From contig JABANN010000559.1 of the NCBI GenBank assembly GCA_013115125.1, positions 1 through 21,174 of the forward strand: DNA of 21,174 bases. Reading direction: 5' to 3'. Source of the DNA: Perkinsus olseni. Taxonomy: Eukaryota; Perkinsozoa; Perkinsida. Shown piece by piece: positions 1 to 8,478 of this stretch. The position numbers were made by a program, and so were the translations under genes. The first letter of the stretch is position 1, and every line of letters starts with the position of its first letter. The notes beneath the pieces are model-generated. The model was not told the DNA's origin. It worked only from the letters and a program-made list of their open reading frames with translations, and did not search any database.

Positions 1-36
1 TCTCAGGTTATCCGAAACCCAGGCTCTCGAAACATC

Positions 37-3000
37 TTAACGTGCATTAGTCCGTTTGAAGACGCTACTCTTCAACGATCCACTCCCAGGACTTCGGACC
101 ATATCCCGGGTCCACATGTCGCTCGGGAATGTCCTGAACGCAGGTTGCTTCCCAGTCGCTCTTGCTCCGTCGCGCTTTCCCGAGGTGGCGGTGTGCGGAG
201 CCTTCTTTTCGCCGATCAGGGCCGCCTTCTTAAAGTATTCCGCCATCTTCACCATGCAGCCTCTCTCTCTGGCCCAGTCAACCCAGCGAGCCCAGTCGCC
301 CACAGGATTCGCCGCCAACGTTTTGACGTCCCCAAAAACAACCAACCCTCGTTTGGCTCTCGTCAGCATCACGTTCATTCTCCTAGGGTCCGCCGTGAAA
401 CCTATCTCGCCTTCACGGTTCGACCGAACTGCGCTGAACAGAATGAGTTCTTTCTCGCTGCCTTGGAATGCATCCACTGTATTGATACTCAGTTTGCTGA
501 TACTTTCACGAGACAAACGGTAGTCCGACTCTAACGCCTTTTCGATCTGCGACTTCTGACCATTATACGGCACAACGATCCCGATCGCCTCCGGGTCCAG
601 CCCGGCCTCGACAGCCAACACCATCGCGTCGATCACGGCCTTGGCCTCGGCCCGGTTAGAGAAAGTCGTGCCCACTCTTGTCTCCCCACCGGTCACCGAA
701 TTAGTGTCCACAAGACACACTTGCACGCCTGATGCAGGCCAATACAATCCTGGTATCACCGGCCGCTGCCCGACGGCATCGCTGATTCTCCCTTCATAAA
801 AATTGATATTGGAAAACTCAGCGATGCTAGGGTGCATTCTCCGCTGCACGTCCAACATGTGCAGCCGACCGCCGGACTCGAGAACCCGCTCAAACAGACT
901 CGTACCGAAGCCCCGCTCTAGAGCGGCCGCCGAGCACACCGTAGCCGACAGCTGCTTGTGATCGCCTGAGAGAAAGGAAGGTCAATGGCTCGAGGAAATA
1001 GTCTGCGGAACTCGGCGAGGTTCCGAACTTTCTTCACGAAGTCTGGACAGATTGCATTTGAGCGATAAACATGGTCTCTCAACGGTCCCGAGTTGCCCAA
1101 GTGTACGAGCGGAAAAGTAGAACATCCACTGTTGAAGGGAAAGTGGTCACCGCCAGTACTGAAGTCTGCAGACGGAAAACTGACCACTCGTGGCATATAG
1201 ATTGCTGGCTCTTTCGCTAAAGCCCTGTAGATTATGATATCGCCGATGAGCAGCAGAGCTCACCCAATAGAACACAGCGTTTGGCCCCACGCGCCAATGG
1301 AACCAAAGTTGCGGGCTCAGTCGCTTGAGTGCATTCATCAATGACGACCGAGTCGAACGTGAGCCCATCGAGCATCGGGTGGCCGCTTCCGATACAGGTT
1401 GCGACCAGCACGGGGAACCTGATAGGCCGAATCCATGCCTCCTTCAGCGACCGCACTGATACCGACCTAACCCGTAGCGAAGGTGGACCGGTGACGCGAG
1501 ATGGGAATGCAATCAGGAGTTTTTCGACCGCAACAACTATAACAAGTCCTATGGTGGCTGGCACCAGGCGCGCCTTCCATTGACACCCAAAAAGCAATTC
1601 GAAAGCCACTCGTTCCAATTTCGAGACAGCGTAGTGCTGGCTGTTAGTTATAGAGGCTCTCTACTGATTTCAAAAAGAGCTTTACTAACCTGTTGACTGC
1701 GATCTTGTCCATCTGTGTCCGGAGTGCCGGTAGACGGCGGAGCTGACCTAGCTCTACCGCTTTCTTATACTCCTTCACCAGTGGGTGTCCTGAGAAGCAG
1801 AAGGGAGTCATTTGGCTTCATTCCTGCATGTGGCATCTTTCCATAACAGACCACACAGTCGGGTGGGAGACTGTCCATAGACGACTGCGGTGGTGGAATT
1901 GTGGCCCATAGACACAATGCCCTCAGGAACTTTGGCGCCACCAGAAACTCGTCTTCTGACGGCCTTTCTTCAAACCGTACTCTACGTTGTCCATTCGGCT
2001 TCCCATATGTCGCTCGGAATTACAGGGCATTCAATTACGTATCACAACCGAACGTGTACAGAGAAAACCATGTCCAACTGCTGTTGACCGTTTACCTCTG
2101 AGATAATGCTCCACTGTCTCCGACAGGTCAGGAGCTTGCGAGTCGACCATCCGCCCTACTCTGTAGCACTCGACGCCGTTCTTCTCGAGATGGCCGCGGA
2201 TGTTATCAGCCGCGGCGTTCGAGTCTGCTACGACGAGAACGCGACCTGAGCAGAGTGGCTCGGTACGACTCTACTGCGGCAGGGGTAGGCTTCAGAAGAG
2301 TACCAGTCAGTCAACTTACCCTCATTCTTCTGTAGGAGACCCTTCTGCCTCAATGGGCGGATCTTGTTCCGGACCCAGTGTTTTACAATTGCTACAGCAG
2401 TGTAAGTCTTGCCGGTTCCAGGAGGGCCTTGAATAAGCGTCAACGGAACGTTCCACGATCCATTTATCTGCCAATACCAGTGGCGCGCGCCCGTCCGATT
2501 GATAGTATTATATAAACTATATCCTTACCACGTTTCTCTGGTTGTCAGACAAGGGCATCCCCAGGTCCGGCAGATCCTCCGTGGGGGGCTCGAACGGAGG
2601 GGCAGATCGTAGGAGAGCGTCGCGCATTGACTCGTCGAAACGAAACCTGATAAATATGGCGATGGGAAGGTCTGCTAAACCGACTTCCGTCCACGAGGCG
2701 AGGGAGTTACCCACCTCTCCTTCTGCGAACCTCCCTTCAATTTGACGCCAGGCTTCAATGCGCAAAAGAGGCTGTTGTCACAGTGAGGCACTTCATACAG
2801 CACCCGAAGGGCCTCGCACATCCGGGAATGGCTGAAATGAAGCCGTACTCACGACTCTACTCGGGCCATCGTCTTACCTCACATTACTGTCGTCTAGCGG
2901 GAGGCAGCTCAGCTCAGTATTGGACAAGATGCTGAATTCTCGGGACTTCGACTCGAGCTCGGCTTCCTGGAATCACGACGAGACTCGTCGAGCGAGATAG

Positions 3001-3731
3001 AGAAGCCACCAATCACACGAGGAAAACTTTGCCGAGCAAGCCACCGACTGATCCTCACCCGGCTGGCAAGCGATAGTTTGAAAACGGCATCCTCTTCTGT
3101 CTGGTCAGCATCCACGATAACCGCGAGCACCTGTACGATGTGGCCGTTGATTTGTCGGAAGCCCGGCTGGTGCATCATACCGAGACTAGGTCGCCACTCT
3201 CACTCCGGTAGAAGGCGCCGGGCTCGAAAAGCATCAACAGTGAACCCTCACTCAGGTCATGCCCTTGCGCTTCTTGTGCCGAAACTCGCAGAGTAATTAA
3301 CCTGTGGGTGAAGAGTTTCGGGAGACTGGATATGCGATCAAAACAGATCATCGGTGCTATGGTGTAACGGTTAGCACTCCAGACTCTGAATCTGGCGATC
3401 TGGGTTCAAATCCCGGTAGAACCTATGCCGCTTGTATCCGAAGCAAGAACCCTATGATGATCGGACTACTGTTGTCATTCACCATTCGTGGTTCTATGGT
3501 GTAACGGTTAGCACTCCATACTCTGAATCTGGCGATCTGGGTTCAAATCCCGGTAGAACCTTCTTCAACCGGATTTCGAAAAGTCACTTACGGCGAGCTG
3601 TCGCGGCTGACGGATGCATTGAACGGCCTCGCTCCTGTATCTCTTGACTCCCTCACTGCGTTTTGGATCGCAGTCACTCTCTCTAGACCAATAAGGCCCC
3701 TCCAATGCGCGTAGCTCTCGCCTGATACCAT
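37..3731 (-). CDS. UPF1/IGHMBP2-like superfamily 1B helicase, complete, 12 exons
   Basis: ATP-dependent 5'-3' nucleic-acid helicase of the UPF1/IGHMBP2 group, acting on RNA or DNA in nonsense-mediated decay, translation or replication in characterised members. Exons (5' to 3'): 3731-3592, 3301-3181, 3130-3059, 2966-2878, 2831-2715, 2646-2529, 2467-2320, 2245-2096, 1789-1690, 1640-1587, 1418-1264, 965-37. All introns are GT-AG and the phases agree; the total is 2193 nt, 730 aa. Motifs seen: Walker A GPPGTGKT (233-240), Ia VLVVADSNAAADN (271-283), Walker B DECTQATEP (397-405), III GDHKQL (422-427), QRRMHP (462-467), VDAFQGSEKE (585-594), RRMNVMLTRAKRG (616-628). The N-terminal part (48-111) resembles the IGHMBP2 beta-barrel (FEPGAFYRSESGDLVS). 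I see no CH zinc domain, R3H or AN1 finger, so it is shorter than UPF1 or IGHMBP2 and cannot be assigned to either. The start is the ATG at 3731, the only one giving the phase needed by exon 2. Intron 1 contains two tRNA genes. Confidence 0.92.
3353..3424 (+). tRNA. tRNA-Gln(CTG): tRNA-Gln(CTG), copy 1
   Basis: A 72-nt cloverleaf including the discriminator U. D arm GTGT/GCAC, anticodon arm CCAGA-CTCTGAA-TCTGG with anticodon CTG at 3386-3388, T arm CTGGG-TTCAAAT-CCCGG. The acceptor stem pairs except at position 4, where G3356 faces A. The internal B box GGTTCAAATCC is intact. It lies within intron 1 of the minus-strand helicase gene, on the opposite strand. No TTTT run follows before copy 2, so a normal Pol III terminator is not visible. 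Confidence 0.93.
3490..3561 (+). tRNA. tRNA-Gln(CTG): tRNA-Gln(CTG), copy 2
   Basis: A second 72-nt copy, same orientation, 65 nt after copy 1 and differing from it at two bases. The acceptor stem GGTTCTA/TAGAACC is perfect here, but the anticodon stem (CCATA/TCTGG) has a T-C mismatch at T3519. The anticodon CTG is at 3523-3525. It ends about 25 nt from the helicase donor site that faces it (GTAAGT on the minus strand, starting at 3591). There is no T-run directly downstream. Confidence 0.93.
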
Positions 3732-4584
3732 CACAATCTCGCAAGATTGGCCTGATCTGCCTCCTACTGTAGTCGCTGAAGGCCTCGCACTTCACCGCAT
3801 TCAGGAAGCTACACAGGGTACTGGAGGCATACGCATGATCTGATGAACAGTATGGCGATAAAGGGGTGGCCGCCGCCACGAAGTGTTCCTTCGAACACCA
3901 GAAATATTCGCATCCGTACTTAGTTCGGAAGAAGGCATTTAGAGAATTTCCCAACGTCTACATACACCGCGTACCAAATTCTCAGAAGCAATGGTTTTTC
4001 TATCTCGCTTCTTTAACTATTCACAATTCAAACAAGCGCTTCTAGTATACCAGTCTACTTGTGAGCACCGCACGTAGTTCCGATAGTCCCAAATAAATAG
4101 AAGAATAATAAGATAAGAAATAATGAGATGTTCTATAAGAGTAAATTCATCATTTATGCATACAGCAAGGGATGAATTAGCATACCCTACCAAGTCTCAG
4201 CCCGAAACACATCAAACTGAGAGAGAAATTAAAAAAAACGTAATATTCTATTTCAACTTGGAGCCCTGCATATACAAGTCTATATGGGAATATGTGCCAG
4301 AAGTAGTCCCCACGCGTGGAACGCCTTATTATATACGCCTCGGGCAGCACTCACCTGATAAGTTGGCACACTCATCGACCATAGCTTCCCACAGGTACAC
4401 CGGCACGCCACCAGATTTTGCGCTTCCTGAAACCATCAAGATGAGAATGGTCGGCCCTCAAGAGTGCCCTTCCTTGTCGACTACTGCGGCGCAGCTGCTC
4501 TAAAATATCTTCCGTGATAGTCGAGTCGGACGAAGCGAGAACCGAGCGCCACAAAGGCAACAGGAAGAGCGCCAACGCATGCAC
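3732..4584. other. Intergenic region between the helicase and dsRBD genes
   Basis: About 850 nt between the helicase start and the stop of the dsRBD gene. The part from roughly 3960 to 4270 is AT-rich with no supported gene. On the minus strand, 4372-4584 stays open without an ATG and begins with a hydrophobic stretch (ALALFLLPLW). It could be a further exon of the dsRBD gene if a 42-nt GT-AG intron (donor just after the codons for SGP, acceptor CTTAG) is used instead of the TAG at 4585. I could not decide this from sequence alone. Confidence 0.4.
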
Positions 4585-6793
4585 CTAAGCGCAAGCCTCT
4601 GGGACTGAGCCGCTGTGAATCTCTACCGGGCCACTCCGAATCAGCGGTGTTGCCAGCCGAAGACCTTCCCCTACATCCCCACGATCGAGGGTGGCGTTGA
4701 TGAGCTCGCTTTGTTGCCAGACTCTAGCGGGAAGAGGCTGAACGCTCCCGTACTGTTCCAGCATAGACAGGCCTACAGAGCTCCGGTCGAGCGGACGACA
4801 CACAACTGGCAACCGATTCGGGAAACCGATCCGGGAAGCAACTTGCCATCGTTCTCTACCGAACGCCGATGGACCGATTATTCCCTCACTATAGCCTTAA
4901 CCACACTGAGTACGTCGCTCCGCTTTCCCCCTTCTTGACTTTGTACTCAAGAATGGCTCACAACTGCCCTCCTCGCAGTGAAACGCCCGCCAGCCCTCGG
5001 CCCTCGGGGCATTTCACCCGAGAGCCACGCACCCAGCACCCAATACTCACATGCCACCGCCTTAGCCGCCATTTTAGTGACGCCATCTCCCTTGGCCAGC
5101 AGTGATTCTGAAGTAACAATGGGTCGCAACGGAAAGGTAGTAACCCTGAGTGCAAGACACGCCCACTTTTCTCTCCGTCTTCCGTCCAGGTCCAGGCTAT
5201 CGTGGCTGTTACTCCCGTGACAACATCACCGAAAGTGATATTACTGTCGAGTTTGGTAGTCGCCGAGTCCGCCAATCGAACGCTCTGCAAGGTAGGACAA
5301 GATCACCAAATTTAAGTGCAAAAAACCACGAAACTGTTAAAGCCCTGCTGATAGCACAAAACTCCGTGTTAGCGAACTCCGTGTTTTCGTCTAGGGCGAT
5401 AACACGGAGTTCTCAATTGATGCCAACTACCGGAAATCACCAAATTTCCGCATCACCCTGAGGAGTACTGATCGTCACGCTGGGCTGGACAGCTGACAAC
5501 CCCACCGTCACCAATGGTGACTCACCATAGTACCAGATTGTTATAAGCGATCATCACAGTGCTCGCCTGGCTGCTGCTCAAGACCGGCGCTCCACCCGGA
5601 GTGCTCAAGTAGGTCTCCTCTGCAGTAGGCACCTGAACACCTCGAAAGTGACGGGCCGAGTACGACAACAGGGCGATGAGTCTATCGGCTTGCCAACTTG
5701 CCTCGTCCTCCTCCCCCTCCTTTCCAACATGAGTACCAGTGACCGTCCTGTACATGTCCTCCATCGCCTTCACCTCAGCTTCCTGCTGTGAATCTCCAAT
5801 GCCTAAAATCACGGCAAATGACGTTGAATGACCGGATGCTCCCAGTGCAGGGTAACTCGGAGCGTTTCCACTGACCCCTCCTCCCCCTCACCCGATCCCT
5901 TCCACGTCTTGGCCTCCTTAGAAGATCCAACCCTCTCCCAGACGATATCACAGCGGTGCTTGACACCACCCGCCATCGCGACGGAGTTGGACCTTGACCG
6001 CACTCCCATTTGCCTCTCGAGGTCCATGCACATCTTCTTCCACATCCAATACATAGTGGGTTGGTCATAGGGCAAGTGCTGTACGATCTGAGAGACAATC
6101 ACTTTTACTCAAGCTCCAGGGACGATCTGGATCGGCTTGACAGAACAGTATGTTAGACAATGGACTTTCACCCGTCATGTGAAAATCTTCACTGTACGAA
6201 TCTCGGGTGGAACTCCAATGATACGGATATCAAAAATTAATTCGAACCACTCGGACCAGTTCCGATTATTTCTCGACAAACTAAATCAAGAGGCTTTGTA
6301 TATCCTTAGTAAATGAGTAATTTTTCAGAGTAAATCAATGAATTTCTAGCACTCAGTTTTTATTTCACTCATAAGGATGAATAATCTTCTCCCCATTTTA
6401 CGCGGTCTGCTCGCAGCAATAAGCTCCAGGACACCGCCCCGCCTTTAGGGTGGAAATGAAACGGCCGCACTTCACGTGAACTCACCTTCCCTATCGCAAG
6501 CTTCTTCGTCCCTCTTTTGCTCGCTCCCTCGGCTTCCACCGTAACCGTGCATCCACTGGGACCTAGCTGCCACGTCAGCGATGATACGTACCTTTTAGTC
6601 CCATTAACAACAGATCAGGAAAAGCCCGCGAAGGTTCGATCCCCAGGCCCGGCACCTCAACTCACCCTCCTCTCGTTTCCCTGAATCTCTCTCCTATTTC
6701 CTTATAACCCTCTAGAGCCCCTTCTCCGTACAGTTCGTATAAGGCCAAGAGGTTATCCTCCTTATACATGTGCTCATGGTGATACGCCGGCAT
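4585..6793 (-). CDS. Protein with three double-stranded-RNA-binding domains
   Basis: Likely binds structured RNA; no catalytic domain is visible. Exons: 6793-6666, 6591-6486, 6087-5892, 5802-5526, 5282-5161, 5107-5051, 4895-4585; phases agree and give 398 aa. dsRBD 1 (about 12-90) reads NLLALYELYGEGALEGYKEI, then SSLTWQ, CTVTVEAEGASKRGTKKLA. dsRBD 2 (about 95-170) has HRCDIVWERV, then GIGDSQQEAEVKAMEDMY. dsRBD 3 (about 225-300) has ATIAWTWTEDGEKSG, then LLAKGDGVTKMAAKAVAC. Each ends in the family's alpha-2 pattern (small residues plus K/E and A). The C-terminal 100 aa are unrecognised. Weak points: the acceptor of exon 5 (a CAGAG tandem), the donor chosen at 5161, and an optional in-phase 27-nt microexon (WVMRKFGDF) near 5426-5452. 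The start could also lie upstream if exons at 6941-7296 belong here. Related families include PACT/TRBP-like and mitochondrial dsRBD proteins, but assignment is not possible. Confidence 0.75.
5302..5447. repeat. Intronic hairpin element flanked by 12-bp direct repeats
   Basis: Within the 243-nt intron 5283-5525 of the dsRBD gene. ATCACCAAATTT occurs at 5302-5313 and again at 5436-5447. Between them AACTCCGTGTT occurs twice (5360-5370, 5375-5385) and once inverted (AACACGGAGTT, 5401-5411). The second copy and the inverted copy can form an 11-bp stem, extended by TCG/CGA across one T-T mismatch, around a short loop. It resembles a small inserted element with target-site duplication, but I see no terminal inverted repeats. 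Confidence 0.55.
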
Positions 6794-6810
6794 AGACTCA
6801 GGAGTTCCCA

Positions 6811-6885
6811 ATGCCGGGATCGAACCCAGGACCTTTTCCTCGGTCGAGAGAATTGCCAAAGGCTCTACCGCTCGACCACTCGAGG
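6811..6885 (-). repeat. tRNA-derived element (A and B boxes), SINE-head-like
   Basis: Read on the minus strand this has a Pol III A box TGGTCGAGCGGTAGAGC (6862-6878) and a consensus B box GGTTCGATCCC (6816-6826), spaced as in a tRNA. The T stem and acceptor stem do not pair well, so it is not a functional tRNA; it looks like a tRNA pseudogene or the head of a tRNA-derived SINE. It ends about 18 nt upstream of the ATG of the triple-dsRBD gene and points the same way. No poly(A) or simple-repeat tail is evident. Confidence 0.6.
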
Positions 6886-6940
6886 GTAGATTATCAACAG
6901 GCCTTCGATTAACGGGCCTCGGCCATTGCTGCTCGCTCAC

Positions 6941-7296
6941 CTCGAACCGAGGAGCTGCCGTGACACCGGAAAATGGCCTTCGGAGTACCACACCGCTCCG
7001 CCTGGATATTCGCGGCAGCATCAAAAAAATACTTACCACAGAAGAGCGTCAGGAAGAGTTCCTCACGAGAACAGTTGACACCGATAGAACCCGGAATAAC
7101 CGCGAGGGAAGAGATTCCGAGTGAAAAGTACAGCACACTGCGAAGAGCGACTCGAGGATTCTATGTCGCGCGCCACGAAATTGAGCCTACCGTCTACATC
7201 ACAGCCTGGTGAAACATATCGATTTCTCTGCCTCCACTCTATTGACCCACTTAACGCAGCACTAAGTCCCATCAAAACGGTTATCATCAAATTCAT
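6941..7296 (-). CDS. Two exons of a short leader-bearing protein, or a 5' extension of the dsRBD gene
   Basis: An ATG at 7296 opens a frame whose first residues (MNLMITVLMGLSAALSGS) look like a signal peptide. Exon 7296-7067 can splice through a 65-nt GT-AG intron to 7001-6941 (ending LRRPFSGVTAAPRFE), followed by a good donor GTGAGC in phase 0. From there a weak acceptor (TGAG before 6796) would join in frame just ahead of the dsRBD start, putting the tRNA-like element in a 144-nt intron. Unspliced, the first exon would encode a 77-aa protein ending at 7063. The Arg/Ser-rich second half (FTRNLFPRGYSGFYR) also resembles a mitochondrial presequence. No homology recognised. Confidence 0.35.
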
Positions 7297-7322
7297 CTGC
7301 TGCGACTAAGTATCCTGAACAC

Positions 7323-7949
7323 CTACAACCTGCGCGGAGGGACTCTGGATCCCCCCGGCCTACCCAACCCCTTCCCCCTCCTCACCCCCCTCTTCTCATC
7401 CTCTCGCCTCAACTGCGCTCCTCTATCGACTGGCGATAGATTCACCGCATTCCTGATCATCGCCCGACCCCGCTCGTACTGGTCATCATAGAAATCCTCA
7501 CGTTCACGCTCACGCTCGGCTGAGCGGATCCTTGCGGCCTCAATGGCAGCCGCGCTCGCCCGACGCTCTTCCTCGCGAATCTGTGCCTCCCTTTTCCGCT
7601 GTATCTCAATCTCCCTCTCGTCACGAAGTCTATCTAAATTTTCGGCCGTGCTGCGGCCCAAGTCATCAACTTTAGACAACAAAGTTCTCAGCAAGTTCTT
7701 CACATCCCTTATCTCGCTCAGAGACCGCTCCAACTGCGCCTCAATATCCAATACCTCCGTAGGCGACTCAGCCTCGTAGGCGGCGGCCTCGCTGACTCTT
7801 CTCGCAGGATAGGTCTCAGGTTCGATTCCCACCTCCTCCATCCTTCTCAACCCGTCAGTGCGCCTGTACGGTCCCTCCGTATAACGAGCCCCTCTGCTGC
7901 TCCCACCACTCTCCGCTCTCACAACGTACCCACCGCCATTACGGCTCAT
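7323..7949 (-). CDS. Charged coiled-coil protein of unknown function
   Basis: Uninterrupted frame of 208 aa from the ATG at 7949 (MSRNGGGYVVRAESG). Residues 1-50 are Gly/Arg/Ser-rich; about 70-165 form a predicted long amphipathic coil (VLDIEAQLERSLSEIRDVKN, then many E, R and K in REIEIQRKREAQIREEERR); the C-terminus is basic (KRGVRRGKGLGRPGGSR). No catalytic motif, signal peptide or membrane segment. The frame is open a further 18 codons upstream without another ATG, so an upstream exon is possible. Composition is typical of structural or RNA-associated low-complexity proteins; I do not recognise a family. Confidence 0.6.
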   Translation of the reverse strand: MSRNGGGYVVRAESGGSSRGARYTEGPYRRTDGLRRMEEVGIEPETYPARRVSEAAAYEAESPTEVLDIEAQLERSLSEIRDVKNLLRTLLSKVDDLGRSTAENLDRLRDEREIEIQRKREAQIREEERRASAAAIEAARIRSAEREREREDFYDDQYERGRAMIRNAVNLSPVDRGAQLRREDEKRGVRRGKGLGRPGGSRVPPRRL

Positions 7950-8478
7950 GGAAACAGCCGCGCGAAAATACTGCGAACTGAAATCCACTCGCTGCTGATT
8001 CAATCATTATAAAAGAAAACACTTATCGTTCCTTTCTGAAACTAACTACGCTCTTTAATGAAGCTGTTGCATAGTAACGTCTATTAACTTCACGGCCTGT
8101 GCGCACAGCCATGTATCGGCGACAGAATTCGTGATCTCCAGAGCTGAACCTGACAGAATCGACACATTATGTGGACCGCCCAGACCGACAATCTAAAAAA
8201 TGACCTTGACTCAACTTGGCTTGACCAGAGGCTTCGGCGCTGAATTTCTCATACGTCATTTTGTTTCACTGCTGTGTGCATCGGAACTGAACTACTGAGC
8301 TACGTGCTCTCAATTTGATCAGTTTTGAGTCTCGAAAGATGATCAGTCTCCCGCAATATTTCCCGATTTCTCCGAATATTGCGCACCTGTGTCTGAACTG
8401 TGTAAGCACGATCGATATCTCATGAAGGAGAAAACATAATCGAATTGAAGCAACACGTAGAAGCGCATGATGACTAAG
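7950..8478. other. Stretch without a recognisable gene
   Basis: About 530 nt between the coiled-coil gene and the next coding-looking frames. Stops are frequent in all six frames. I see no tRNA, repeat or convincing splice signal here; it may hold the promoter and leader of the coiled-coil gene. Confidence 0.4.

Noticed and set aside
56-534. Plus-strand open frames of 155 and 129 codons at the left end
   Set aside because: Both are antisense to the helicase core exon, whose motifs leave no doubt about the coding strand.
4123-4503. 126-codon plus-strand open frame
   Set aside because: Its start is in AT-rich intergenic DNA and there is no domain, splice support or conserved composition.
6563-6591. 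A 29-nt GT-AG intron in the dsRBD gene
   Set aside because: Too short for a spliceosome of this type, and another frame reads straight through it (YVSSLTWQLGPSG), completing dsRBD 1 with a 74-nt intron instead.
6811-6885. A functional tRNA gene
   Set aside because: A and B boxes are good but the T stem has mismatches and the acceptor ends do not pair.
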